NCBI RefSeq assembly: GCF_965208925.1
Contig: NZ_OZ242364.1
Coordinates: forward strand, 3,162,001-3,226,000
DNA: 64,000 nucleotides
Reading direction: 5' to 3'
From: Poriferisodalis sp965208925
GTDB lineage: Bacteria; Actinomycetota; Acidimicrobiia; Acidimicrobiales; Poriferisodalaceae
Shown: in pieces, positions 17,703 through 26,400 of the stretch
How the letters are laid out: every line of letters starts with the position of its first letter
Position numbering within the stretch: the stretch's first letter is position 1
Notes under the pieces: generated by a model
What the model was told of the DNA's origin: nothing
Seen by the model: the letters and a program-made list of their open reading frames with translations, nothing else
Database searches by the model: none
Position numbers and translations under genes: made by a program

Positions 17703-18479
17703 TCAGTCCCAGGTGCCGAACTGGAAGGCCTCGCTGGGCAGGGCCTGCCACTGGTGCCACACCGCAGGGTCGCCGTCGGTGACCTCAACGCGGTCGTGGG
17801 GTCGTCCCCACAGCGCGAGCAGCACCTGCACCGACGGCCCCTCGATGACGGCGGCTGCCGGTGATGTCGACTCGGGCAACGGCTCAATGTTCAGGCTGCC
17901 GACCAGTTCGCCGGCTGCATCGCCCGTATCGCTCTGGGCATCGACGAGCCGTGCAGTGAGCCCGCCGGGGTCTCGTTCGAGGATGCGGCGCATCGCTTGC
18001 AGGAAGAACTGGCATGTGTAGTGGGCGGCATCGAGTGCTTGCGACGGCGTCATGGAGTGCTCGTGACCCAGCGCCGCCTCGACGTCGAGCCGGTGCATGC
18101 CGAGCTCGGAGGCTGCGTGCCAGGCCCACAGCCGCGGATTGCCTTCGCCTCCGGTCATCGAGAAGTAGCAGCGTCGATCGAGGTCATAGATGAGCTGATC
18201 GATGGCTGAATGGGCCCACGCTGCGAGTTCTGCCGTAGAGGTTCCGGTCGGCTTGCGGCCGGCGCGCTCGTAACCGCGTGCCCGAGACTCGGGATCCTCC
18301 GGCACCGAGGTCATCATCTCTTCCCACGCGATGGACACCCGGCCGATGTGCGACGCCGCGTTGTAGACCGTCCAGCCCGGGCAGTTCGGCACCGGCACTG
18401 CCTGCTCGGCGTCGCTGCGGCCGCAGATGTAGTCGATGGCTGACCGCGCTGCAGCGACCCGCTCGGAGTGATCAAGCAT
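17703..18479 (-). CDS. MDMPI-like maleylpyruvate isomerase-family protein
   Basis: 258 aa. DinB-like four-helix N-terminal part with VPNCPGWTVYNAASHIGRV (metal His) and a second metal pair in WHAASELGMHRLDVE, followed by a C-terminal domain ending near VQVLLALWGRPHD. This is the arrangement of mycothiol-dependent maleylpyruvate isomerase relatives. If active, it would isomerise maleylpyruvate to fumarylpyruvate, the substrate of FAH-family hydrolases such as those nearby. Many family members have other mycothiol-dependent roles. It is convergent with the PPOX gene and divergent from 18611. Confidence 0.78.
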   Translation of the reverse strand: MLDHSERVAAARSAIDYICGRSDAEQAVPVPNCPGWTVYNAASHIGRVSIAWEEMMTSVPEDPESRARGYERAGRKPTGTSTAELAAWAHSAIDQLIYDLDRRCYFSMTGGEGNPRLWAWHAASELGMHRLDVEAALGHEHSMTPSQALDAAHYTCQFFLQAMRRILERDPGGLTARLVDAQSDTGDAAGELVGSLNIEPLPESTSPAAAVIEGPSVQVLLALWGRPHDRVEVTDGDPAVWHQWQALPSEAFQFGTWD

Positions 18480-18610
18480 CGCTCGTTCTTAGCGTCCGCA
18501 CACGTTGCCGGCAAGCGAACCCAGCTACGGTGACCGGCGTCGACCCGGCGAGCGACGACGACGCGTCCCGCTCGAACTCGCAGGGTTGAGCCGAGCCGCC
18601 GGAGCGCGAT

Positions 18611-19789
18611 ATGACCAACTCCCCGATGAGCTCAGGGGAACTGATCAGCGCCGCGAACGATCTCGCTCCGCTGCTGCGAGAGACCGCCCGCGAGGCTGAG
18701 CTGGCCCGCCGCCCTCTCGACAGGGTGATCGACGCCGTCCGAGACAGCGGGCTGTTCGCACTCATGGTTCCGAGGGCCTACGGCGGCCATGAAGCCGACC
18801 TCGACACGTTCTTCGAGGTGACGCTGACGCTGTCTCGCGCTGACGCCTCGATGGGCTGGCTGATCTCGTTCTACATCGAGCACAACTTCTGGATGTGCGG
18901 CTACCCGGAGAGCTTCCAGAAGGAAGTCTTCGCCGAGCGCCAGTTCATCCTGGCCCCGGCCACGCTGAATGCCGGGGGAGGCAGGGCGACGGCCACCGAA
19001 GGCGGCTATCGACTCGACGGTCAGTGGCAATGGGGAACAGGCATCATCCATGCCGACTGGGTGCTGGTGGGAGCGATGGTCGACGAGGGCGACGGGCGGA
19101 TCCTGCCGAACTTCTTCGCCGTGCCGCCCGACGATGTCGAGCCGGTCGACACCTGGTACGTGATGGGCCTGTGCGGCACCGGCTCGTGGGACATCCGCGT
19201 CGAGGACGTGTTCGTGCCCGCCGATCGGGTCGTCTCGATGGTCGGGCTGATGAACGCAGCCGGCGAGTCCACCCGGGTTCACCCAGGAGAGCTGTATCGC
19301 ACGCCGCTGATTCCCGTGCTCGGTTTCGCTGCCGGGCTGCCCATGCTCGGCGCGGCACAGATGGCCTTGGACGAATACCGCTCGCAGACCAAAGCCAAGA
19401 TCGCGGCAAACGAGACCGGCGTCGGCGGCCCCGAACGGGATCAGGGCAAGCCGGCGATCGCCGCACGCGCCGCACTGTCCATCGACGCAGCCGAACTCAT
19501 CTTCCGCGACGTGCTCGCCGATGTGATGGCACAGCGCAACAGCGCATCCTTCGAGACTCGCAGCATCTGGTTGTCGCGCCTGACCCACGCGGTGTACATG
19601 TGCCGTGATGCCGTGCGGGACATCTGCTCGGTCACCGGTGCCAGCGGCTCCCGGCTGGACAACCCCATCCAGCGAGCGCTGCGCGACATCACGACCGGTG
19701 CCAATCACCTGATCTTCGATCGAGAGATCCGATACGCCGACTACGGACGCCTCCTGCTCGACCAGCCCACCAGCAGGTTCCTGGTGTGA
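18611..19789 (+). CDS. Acyl-CoA dehydrogenase-fold flavin monooxygenase (second copy)
   Basis: 392 aa. Same family as the protein at 4799-6004: GLFALMVPRAYGGHEADLDTFF, SRADASMGWLISFYIEHNFW, GQWQWGTGIIHADW and VMGLCGTGSWDIRV, ending with LDNPIQRALRDITTGANHLIFD. It lacks the standard acyl-CoA dehydrogenase catalytic Glu context and fits group D hydroxylases. It would need a flavin reductase; the PPOX protein nearby is one possible source. The substrate is unknown. Confidence 0.82.
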   Translation: MTNSPMSSGELISAANDLAPLLRETAREAELARRPLDRVIDAVRDSGLFALMVPRAYGGHEADLDTFFEVTLTLSRADASMGWLISFYIEHNFWMCGYPESFQKEVFAERQFILAPATLNAGGGRATATEGGYRLDGQWQWGTGIIHADWVLVGAMVDEGDGRILPNFFAVPPDDVEPVDTWYVMGLCGTGSWDIRVEDVFVPADRVVSMVGLMNAAGESTRVHPGELYRTPLIPVLGFAAGLPMLGAAQMALDEYRSQTKAKIAANETGVGGPERDQGKPAIAARAALSIDAAELIFRDVLADVMAQRNSASFETRSIWLSRLTHAVYMCRDAVRDICSVTGASGSRLDNPIQRALRDITTGANHLIFDREIRYADYGRLLLDQPTSRFLV

Positions 19790-19912
19790 ACCGCAGGCCT
19801 GCTGCCCAAAGCAACTGACGCACCTGCTGACCCTCCGGCCACGCATGGACATGCGCGGAGCGGTCTGTCAGGCTTGCGCCGACGGGAGCACGGGCGACCG
19901 AGGGGGCATTCC

Positions 19913-20329
19913 ATGTCGAACATCAATGACGTAGCCGCAGCGTTCTTCGACGCGTGCGAGACCGGGCAGGGCTGGGACGGCTGCGCCGAATACTGCACAC
20001 CAGATGCGACATTCTCGGCGCAGTCCGAGGCGATCGGCGACATCACCGAGCTCAGCGACTACGCGGACTGGATGAAGGGCACCCTGATGATCATGCCCGA
20101 CGGCTCCTATGACCTGAAGTCGTGGGCCGTCGACACCGAGCGCAACAGCGTCCTGGCCTATGCCGTGTTCAACGCAACCCACACCGGCGAGGGCGGCCCG
20201 GTGCCGCCGACCGGCAAGTCAGTCAGCTCGGACTACGTGTACGACATGCGTTTCGAGGGCGACAAGATCTCCCACATGACCAAGATCTGGCACTCCGGCG
20301 TCGCTCTGCAGCAGCTCGGCTGGGCCTGA
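19913..20329 (+). CDS. SnoaL/NTF2-like protein
   Basis: 138 aa from ATG 19913, with GAGGGGG upstream. An NTF2-like cone fold is suggested by VAAAFFDACETGQGWDGCAEYCTPDATFSAQ, then TELSDYADWMKG and the C-terminal strands YVYDMRFEGDKISHMTKIWH. SnoaL-type members act as cyclases, isomerases or small-molecule hydrolases. The function is not identifiable. It lies between the flavin monooxygenase and a convergent DUF3500 gene. Confidence 0.72.
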   Translation: MSNINDVAAAFFDACETGQGWDGCAEYCTPDATFSAQSEAIGDITELSDYADWMKGTLMIMPDGSYDLKSWAVDTERNSVLAYAVFNATHTGEGGPVPPTGKSVSSDYVYDMRFEGDKISHMTKIWHSGVALQQLGWA

Positions 20330-20357
20330 GTATCCGGGAATCGACTCCCACCGAAAC

Positions 20358-21596
20358 TCAGTGGCGGTGGCGATGGTCGCCATGTGAGTGGTCGTAGCGG
20401 TCGTGGTGTTGACGCAGCAGATCGGCTCCGTAGTCGCCGCCGTTGGGAGTGCGGACCAACGTGTGGATGTGGTTGCGTGAGGGGACCAGGTTGTCGAACA
20501 CCACGCCCGGGTGGTGGTCGAATTCGATCAGCACGACGGGGTTCTGCACCCGGTAGTAGAAGGGCCCGTCGTCGCCGGTTGAGCCCATCCACGAGAACCA
20601 CGTCTCGTCGAGGTGGTGGGCGACCTCGTCCATCCTGATCTGTGCGTGGCCGTCGCGGGTCCAGCCCACGTAAGTCGCCATCAGATTGAGCAGGATGCGC
20701 CGCTGGGCATCCGACAGGTCCGCGGCCGCCACGCCTTCGTTGGGGATGACCGCATTGTCGAGGAAGGCGCCGCCTTGCATCCGCCCGTCAAAGGGATGCT
20801 GGAGTTCTGGGGGCAGGTCGTCGGGATGGATCGAGGGGCGGATGATCGCTCGACCCTGCTGGATGCTGTCCAGCGAGCGGATCAGGTCGAGCCCTGATCG
20901 TTCCTCGGCGGTGAAGACCTGCGTGCCGGCGTAGGGGCCTTCGTGCACATGGCACGGCTCAGCTCCCATGAACGTGGGCGTCATGACCATCTGATCACCG
21001 ACCACGACGCAGTTGACGACCAGGTGATGGCCGTCGAGCTGCCAGCCCCAGGGCACGTCGGGTCCGGGCTCGCCGAAGACGGTCACGAAGTAGGGCCACT
21101 CGCCGTACTCGTCGGGGCTGCCCGAGATGTCGGCGATCAACTCGTTCAGCCGCATGATGTCGCGAGCCTGTCCGTAGCCCCGGGCCGACAGGGTCTGACG
21201 CAACAGGTCGAGGCCGAGCTGGCGGCCCGCAGTGTCGAGCTCTTCGAGCATCACCCCGTGGCGGAAGAAATTCATGTGCACGTTGATCCAGGTGCGCCAG
21301 TCGTCGCTGTCGAGCGGTTGGTGGGCTCGCTGCCGCTGCTCGCCCGTCAATGCGCCGAGAAATGCCTGAGCGGCCTCGACCAGCGGCGCTGTCGGCACGC
21401 CTGTCGGCGCGAGACCGAACAGACCCTGGCGAACGGCGCCGTCGACGGTCAGGCCTGTGAACGGCTCGTCTCTGTGTGCTATCCGCTCATCGACGAATGG
21501 CACGAGCGGCGAAGCGATGTCGGTGACGCGTGTGCGTGCGCTCATCGGGGGCATGTGGCGCACCCCGAACTCGGCCCAGTGGTTCATGGACGCCAT
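20358..21596 (-). CDS. DUF3500 protein with histidine-rich tail
   Basis: 412 aa; ATG 21596 is kept, with a second Met at residue 15 possible. The sequence matches the DUF3500 pattern: FLGALTGEQRQRAHQPLDSDDWRTW near residue 80, then WGWQLDGHHLVVNCVVVGDQMVMTPTFMGAEP, and a C-terminal FDHHPGVVFDN. The tail is unusually rich in His and Asp (HHDRYDHSHGDHRHRH) and could bind metal. DUF3500 proteins have no settled function; some are found near carbohydrate or aromatic catabolism. No signal peptide is seen. It is convergent with the SnoaL gene, with 28 bp between. Confidence 0.75.
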   Translation of the reverse strand: MASMNHWAEFGVRHMPPMSARTRVTDIASPLVPFVDERIAHRDEPFTGLTVDGAVRQGLFGLAPTGVPTAPLVEAAQAFLGALTGEQRQRAHQPLDSDDWRTWINVHMNFFRHGVMLEELDTAGRQLGLDLLRQTLSARGYGQARDIMRLNELIADISGSPDEYGEWPYFVTVFGEPGPDVPWGWQLDGHHLVVNCVVVGDQMVMTPTFMGAEPCHVHEGPYAGTQVFTAEERSGLDLIRSLDSIQQGRAIIRPSIHPDDLPPELQHPFDGRMQGGAFLDNAVIPNEGVAAADLSDAQRRILLNLMATYVGWTRDGHAQIRMDEVAHHLDETWFSWMGSTGDDGPFYYRVQNPVVLIEFDHHPGVVFDNLVPSRNHIHTLVRTPNGGDYGADLLRQHHDRYDHSHGDHRHRH

Positions 21597-21728
21597 CCTT
21601 CCAGCGGCAAGACGCCGCCGCGGTCAACCGAACTCGCATCGGCCAGCGGCGACGGGCACATTGCGCTTCACTGAAGGGACCCGCATCGCTCGATCCGTGC
21701 GACTGCTCTGAGGTGACAGTGAGGTGTC

Positions 21729-21974
21729 ATGCCTGCGATGCAGCCGACTGCCGACCAGTTCCGCTCCTTCCGCGATGACCCTCACGATGGACCCATCGCG
21801 CAGGTCAATCTGTTGAAGTTCCGGGTCAAGGCCGCCGACGGGCCCGGCGAGCCCGAGCACGCCAACGATGAGCCCGGCACCGTCGCCTACCAGCGTTACG
21901 TCGACGCCTTCCGTGCGGCCGGCCTGCTCTGTCGGGACCTGCTGACCACACGACCGACCGTCGCTGCCACCTGA
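21729..21974 (+). pseudogene. Truncated DUF1330-family protein
   Basis: 81 aa. The first ~60 residues follow the DUF1330 pattern (PTADQFRSFRDDPHDGPIAQVNLLKFRVKA, then AYQRYVDAF). The C-terminal half of the ferredoxin-like domain is missing and is replaced by ~20 unrelated residues before TGA. Complete DUF1330 proteins are about 95-140 aa. No continuation is seen in other frames before the next gene at 21992, so this is probably a 3'-deleted remnant. A short functional product is less likely. Confidence 0.6.
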
Positions 21975-21991
21975 CCGATGCATCAGATGAC

Positions 21992-22981
21992 ATGAGTACG
22001 ACCGCCAAATTCGTGTTGATGGCCCCGCCTGGAGCGCCGGCCGTGCCGAATGTGGATGTGCTCGAGCGGTGGGCGGCCGCGCTTCGTGCCGAGCATGACG
22101 ACCTCGATGTCGTCATCTCAGTGACCGACGAAGCGGTGCTCGGCGAACTCGGCAGTGCCGACGCCGCGTACGGCGTGCTGCCGCGAGGTTGGCATGCGCC
22201 GCGGCTGCGCTGGCTGCAGGCGCCGATGGCGAATCCGCCGCTTGGCTACTTCACCCCCGAACTCGCTGCGCATCCCGTCGTGGTCACCAACATGCGCGGC
22301 GTGTACAACGACCACATCGCCACCCACGTGATGGCGTTCCTGCTCGCCTTCGCTCGCGGGCTGCCTCACTACGCGCACGACCAGCGCGACCGGAAATACC
22401 GAGGCGGGGTCGCCCCGGTTCTGCACCTCGCAGACGCAACGGTGCTGTTCATCGGCGCCGGCGGCGTCGCCCACCAGGCGGCCCGCTACCTGCAGCCGTG
22501 GGGCCCGAGGGTCGTCGCCGTCGACGTGCGCCCCGAGACCACTTCCGGCGGGGCCATCGACGCCGTGTTCGGGGCCGAAGAACTCGAGGCTCAGCTCCCG
22601 CTGGCCGATGCAGTCGTCATGACTGTTCCCCACACCTCCGAGTCCGAGCGGATGCTCGGGCGAAGCCGCTTCGAGCTCATGAAGCCCACGGCAGTGTTCA
22701 TCAACATCGGCCGCGGCCGGACCGTCGTGCTCGACGATCTCGCCGACGCTCTGGAAGCCGGTGAGCTCGCCGGCGCCGGTCTCGACGTGTTTGACCAAGA
22801 ACCGCTGCCGCCCGACCACCGTGTCTGGGCGCTGCCCAACGTGCTCATCACGCCACACGTGGCAATGGTCGGCCCCGACATTGAGCAGCGCCGCTTCGAG
22901 CTCATCGCCGAGAACTGCCGTCGCCTGCTCGCCAACGAACCGCTTCGTTACGTTGTCGCCGACAAGGTGCTCGGTTTTTGA
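21992..22981 (+). CDS. D-isomer-specific 2-hydroxyacid dehydrogenase
   Basis: 329 aa. NAD-binding domain with TVLFIGAGGVAHQAARYLQPWG. Here the usual GxGxxG reads G-A-G-G-V-A, with Ala as the last residue, so cofactor binding may be atypical. The catalytic triad positions are visible: Arg in FINIGRGRTV, Glu in DVFDQEPLP and His in ITPHVAMVG. It reduces or oxidises 2-oxo/2-hydroxy acids. It is followed 52 nt later by an NtaA-type monooxygenase. The physiological substrate is not apparent. Confidence 0.85.
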   Translation: MSTTAKFVLMAPPGAPAVPNVDVLERWAAALRAEHDDLDVVISVTDEAVLGELGSADAAYGVLPRGWHAPRLRWLQAPMANPPLGYFTPELAAHPVVVTNMRGVYNDHIATHVMAFLLAFARGLPHYAHDQRDRKYRGGVAPVLHLADATVLFIGAGGVAHQAARYLQPWGPRVVAVDVRPETTSGGAIDAVFGAEELEAQLPLADAVVMTVPHTSESERMLGRSRFELMKPTAVFINIGRGRTVVLDDLADALEAGELAGAGLDVFDQEPLPPDHRVWALPNVLITPHVAMVGPDIEQRRFELIAENCRRLLANEPLRYVVADKVLGF

Positions 22982-23033
22982 CCCCGCTCCCCCACCGCAC
23001 AGAACGTTGCGCCCGGCCGGCGCATCTCGGCCG

Positions 23034-24392
23034 ATGAACGGCGATGAGATGCACCTGAGCGCCTTCATCCAGGCTTCCCCGAATCATCAGATCAAGGGGA
23101 TGTGGAAGCACCCCGCCGATGAGACGTCGTGGGGCTACCGGACGCTGAGCTGGTGGCAGGACCTCGTGCGCACCCTCGAACGGGGCTGCTTCGACGGGAT
23201 CTTCTTCGCCGACGTGCTGGGCACCTATGACGTGTACGGGGCGAGCCGCGAGGCTGCGCTGCGTGGCGCGGTTCAGATTCCCGGCATCGACCCCACCCTG
23301 CTGATCCCGGCACTGGCAGCGTGCACCGAACACCTCGGCTTCGCAGTGACCTTCTCGACCAGCCACCACGCCCCGTACCACACAGCCCGGCTGTTCTCGA
23401 CGCTCGACCACCTCACCGGAGGCCGCGTCGGCTGGAACATCGTCACCTCGTACCTGTCCGATGCCGAGCGTCAAGGGCTCGGCGAGATCCTGGCGCACGA
23501 CGCTCGCTACGACCGGGCCGACGAGTACGTCGATGTCTGCGTGAAGCTGTGGGAGCAGAGCTGGGAAGAGGGCGCCATTGTCCTCGATACCGAGGCCGAC
23601 ACTCATACCGATCCGGCGAGAGTGCACGAGATCAATCATTCCGGCGAGTGGTTCACGGTCGAAGGCCCGCACATGGTCGAACCTTCCCCTCAGCGCACGC
23701 CGGTGCTGTATCAGGCGGGCAACTCGGCCCGCGGTGTCGAGTTCGCAGCCAACACCGGCGAGGTCGTCTTCATGCAGGTGCCGGGCAACGAGCGGGGTGC
23801 GGCTGTGGTGACCTCACTGCGCGAGCGCGCCGCGGCGGCTGGGCGAGATCCCACCCAGATCAGAGCCCTGCAAGTAGCGAGGGTGGTGGTGGCGGAAACC
23901 GATGCCGAGGCCCGGGCGATGCGCGACGAGTGGTCGCGGCTGTTCTCCGTCGACGGTTACCTGGCGCTGTACGGCGGCTGGACGGGCATCGACTTGGGCG
24001 GCCACCCGCCCGATACGCCGATCGACGACATCGAGGCGAATGCGATCCGAACTCAGGTAGAGCGCTGGAAGCTGGAAGACCCCGACAGGGTCTGGACCGT
24101 CGGCGATGTTGCCCGGCGGCTATCCGACACCGCCGGCGGGTTGGGATTCGTGGGTTCGCCGGCCACGGTTGCCGACCAGATGGAGGCCTTCATGGAGACC
24201 ACCGGCGTCGACGGGTTCAACGTGACGACGGCGCCGGTCCCGTGGGGTCTCACCCAGGTTGTCGACTGGCTGGTACCCGAGCTTCAGCGGCGAGGCCGCT
24301 TCCGCACCGGTTATGAAGGCACGACGTTCCGGGAGAACTTCTTCGGCGCCGGCCAGCGCCACCTGCACCCCACCTATCCCCGCCCCCGCTGA
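23034..24392 (+). CDS. NtaA/SnaA/DszA-family FMN-dependent monooxygenase
   Basis: 452 aa from ATG 23034 (Met 23049 is an alternative). A bacterial luciferase-like TIM barrel of the NtaA/DszA branch: HLSAFIQASPNHQIKGMWKHP, FFADVLGTYDVYG, the strand GGRVGWNIVTSYLSDAERQG (very typical of NtaA), then TPVLYQAGNSARGVEFA and GLGFVGSPATVADQM. Members oxidise nitrilotriacetate, EDTA or dibenzothiophene sulfone with FMNH2 from a separate reductase. It lies downstream of the D-2-hydroxyacid dehydrogenase in the same direction. The substrate is unknown. Confidence 0.87.
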   Translation: MNGDEMHLSAFIQASPNHQIKGMWKHPADETSWGYRTLSWWQDLVRTLERGCFDGIFFADVLGTYDVYGASREAALRGAVQIPGIDPTLLIPALAACTEHLGFAVTFSTSHHAPYHTARLFSTLDHLTGGRVGWNIVTSYLSDAERQGLGEILAHDARYDRADEYVDVCVKLWEQSWEEGAIVLDTEADTHTDPARVHEINHSGEWFTVEGPHMVEPSPQRTPVLYQAGNSARGVEFAANTGEVVFMQVPGNERGAAVVTSLRERAAAAGRDPTQIRALQVARVVVAETDAEARAMRDEWSRLFSVDGYLALYGGWTGIDLGGHPPDTPIDDIEANAIRTQVERWKLEDPDRVWTVGDVARRLSDTAGGLGFVGSPATVADQMEAFMETTGVDGFNVTTAPVPWGLTQVVDWLVPELQRRGRFRTGYEGTTFRENFFGAGQRHLHPTYPRPR

Positions 24393-24446
24393 CCTGGGCG
24401 ACGGCGGCGCCGACCAGCCATCCATGAGAAGAATCGAGATCGGCCC

Positions 24447-25112
24447 ATGACGACTGCCACCGACCTGCCGACCGATTCGGCCCGCGTGCGGGCCCTGGTT
24501 GTCGAAGCCGTCAGCCAAGCAGCCGAACTCATCGCCACGCCCGCCACGGCCGAGCGATGGGACCAGCCCTCCGCCCTCGAAGGCATGGCGGTCGGCGCGC
24601 TCGCCGCCCATCTCGTGCGTGCGGCCGGCGCCACCATCGCCTACCTCGACCGCACCCCGCCCGACCGGCGTCCCGACGGCGACCTGCTCACCTCGGTCAC
24701 CTACTTTCATGCAGCAGTCGACTCCCCCATCCACGACCAGATCAAGGACGTCTCGGCTGCCGAATCGGCCATCGGCCACGAAGCCACCGTGCACAAATGC
24801 CGACAACTGGCTGCCGACCTCGAAACACGGCTGGCCGCCGAACCCGCCGACCGCCTCGTCGCCGCATTGGGCGGCCGGTTGCTCACCCTTGACGACTTCT
24901 GCCGCACCCGGCTGATCGAGGTGCTCCTGCATCTCGACGACCTCGCCGTCAGCATCGGCCAACCCCGCCCAGCAACCGACCCCGAGGGTGCGGCCATCAT
25001 CATCGAGATCTGCATGAACATCGCCCGAGACCGCAACGGCGACTGGGGCGTCCTCTACGCCCTCACCCGAGCAGAACGCTCAGGCGACAGTGCTGTCTTT
25101 CCCGTCTTCTAG
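24447..25112 (+). CDS. MDMPI N-terminal domain (DinB-like) protein
   Basis: 221 aa. Four-helix DinB/MDMPI-type pattern: helix 1 VRALVVEAVSQAAELIA, then ALEGMAVGALAAHLVRAAG with a candidate metal His, and FCRTRLIEVLLHLDDLAVSIG carrying the second His. It is shorter than the protein at 17703 and lacks its C-terminal domain. Such proteins are often mycothiol-dependent S-transferases or isomerases in actinobacteria. It lies 55 nt after the monooxygenase gene and 86 nt before the selenoprotein candidate. Confidence 0.72.
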   Translation: MTTATDLPTDSARVRALVVEAVSQAAELIATPATAERWDQPSALEGMAVGALAAHLVRAAGATIAYLDRTPPDRRPDGDLLTSVTYFHAAVDSPIHDQIKDVSAAESAIGHEATVHKCRQLAADLETRLAAEPADRLVAALGGRLLTLDDFCRTRLIEVLLHLDDLAVSIGQPRPATDPEGAAIIIEICMNIARDRNGDWGVLYALTRAERSGDSAVFPVF

Positions 25113-25197
25113 TCCGCTGCAGGCCACGCCGATCTAGGGTCACCGGGAGATCGGCCACAGTGTGGGCCCTCCGTTGACGAGTGAGGCACTGCAACCC

Positions 25198-26370
25198 ATG
25201 AAGGTGAGCGAAGCACCCCCCAAGGAGCTGCAGGCCGCTTCGGAGGCCGCTCTCGAGTGGATCAACGCAACGCAAGAGTCGCATTACGAGATCACCGGAG
25301 TCATCGACGCCGAAGACACCGTGGCACAGGCGCGAGAAAGTTCCTTCGAACTGGGCTTGGTGCTGTGCGACGGCGACGTCTGTGCCCGTGAGCAGGTGGT
25401 AGTCGAACGATCAGCCGAGGGCTTTCGAGTGTCGGCCGCCGCCGTTGACGATCCACTGATCCCGCCGCTGCTCGACCCGCCGATCGGCGTACGAGCCGGA
25501 TGGCTCAACGCCCAGCTCGACAAGCACAAGTTTGTCGTTTTGGTGTTCTACCGCGGCCTGTGGTGACCTCCCTGCCGTCGCGAGTTACGCGGCATGGCAA
25601 AGTCGGGGGTCGTCGAGAAGATCCGGGCTGCAGGAGGCGAGATCTTCGCCGTCTCCAGCGAGCCCCAGAGTCTTGCAAGCGAAGCCCAGGATGCATGGGA
25701 ACTGAGTTTTCAGGCGGTCGGCGACCCCCACCACGAGATACTCGGCGACTGCCGCGAGGCTGACCGGTTCGATCTCTACATCGGCGACGGCGCACTACCG
25801 GAGCGGCACTGGTCGTCGCACCCGAACGGCATCTTCCAGGCCGGGATCCTTGCCCTCGCCGAAGACCGACGAGTGCTGTACCGGTGGCACTGTCGCCCCA
25901 CTCATCAGAACCGCGGTGGCGCCTCCGGCCGAGTCACCGCCTCGCATATGTGGTCTCGCATCCAAGACGGACTCGCCAGCGACACGGACGCGCCATGGGA
26001 TACCGATCCCCCGCTGGACGCCCCGGAGGCCTTCTGGCCCTACTTCGTCGCTCAGCTGTTTGCCCACGGCTGGTTCATCAAGCCGAAGCGTTTCCCACTC
26101 GGCCGACCAGACGACAAGCCGTCTGCGCGTGTGTCCGCGATGAAACCACGGCTCATCGGGTTCGCCGCTGCCTGGGCCATCTGCTTTGTGCTCCTGCCAG
26201 CTCGCCGAGTCCTCCTCGCTCTGATCAGCTACGCCGCGGCGATCACACCTGCCGTCCGCAGAATGAACCGCGAGTTCCAGCACATTCCCGCCGGCGGCAC
26301 GCCCGAGCCCGGCGGGCGAAGCCTCGGCACCGAGCCTCCGCAGACCCACCCTTTACCGCCGAGCCACTGA
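25198..26370 (+). CDS. Probable selenoprotein: redoxin/PRXL2-like protein with U-x-x-C motif (in-frame TGA 25564-25566)
   Basis: One gene of 390 residues if TGA 25564-25566 is read as selenocysteine (Sec123). Upstream, the frame runs 122 codons and ends KFVVLVFYRGLW. Directly after TGA, the same frame reads P-P-C-R-R-E-L-R-G-M and stays open for 267 codons. The pattern FYRGLW-U-P-P-C-R-R-E-L is the peroxiredoxin-like redox motif, with Sec replacing the first Cys of CxxC (resolving Cys126). The downstream part continues as an AhpC/TSA-like thioredoxin fold (RAAGGEIFAVSSEPQSLASEA, then FQAGILALAEDRRVLYRW). Residues 1-110 are an unassigned N-terminal domain with C57 and C62. A hydrophobic segment near residues 320-350 suggests membrane attachment. 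A stem-loop at 25573-25599 fits a bacterial SECIS. Sec machinery (selA, selB, selC, selD) is not in this window, so proof is lacking. Standard callers would split it into 25162-25566 and 25594-26370. Confidence 0.8.
25573..25599 (+). promoter_or_regulatory. Candidate bacterial SECIS stem-loop
   Basis: The RNA directly after TGA 25564-25566 can fold as a 10-bp hairpin. TGCC-GTCGCG (25573-25582) pairs with CGCGGC (25588-25593) and GGCA (25596-25599), with a 2-nt AT bulge at 25594-25595. One pair is U-G. The apical loop AGTTA (25583-25587) starts 16 nt after TGA and has G at its second position; both fit the described bacterial SECIS layout. An alternative fold is TGCCG, a bulged U, then CG closing a 7-nt loop; it also resembles the E. 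coli fdhF element with its bulged U. Folding was done by eye. Confidence 0.6.
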
Positions 26371-26400
26371 GACGACCTCAAGACCGAGGAGCAAGTCACG

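Noticed and set aside
18632..19852. 406-codon minus-strand frame opposite the flavin monooxygenase
   Set aside because: The plus-strand product matches a known family along its full length; the opposite frame has no recognisable motif.
21729..21974. TGA at the end of the DUF1330-like frame as a second selenocysteine codon
   Set aside because: The frame after it closes within six codons and there is no redox motif around it; truncation explains it better.
25162..26370. Two separate genes, or a nonsense pseudogene, instead of a selenoprotein
   Set aside because: The frame is continuous, the TGA falls exactly on the redox Cys position, and codon use and family similarity continue on both sides. 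Kept as a caveat since Sec machinery is not visible here.
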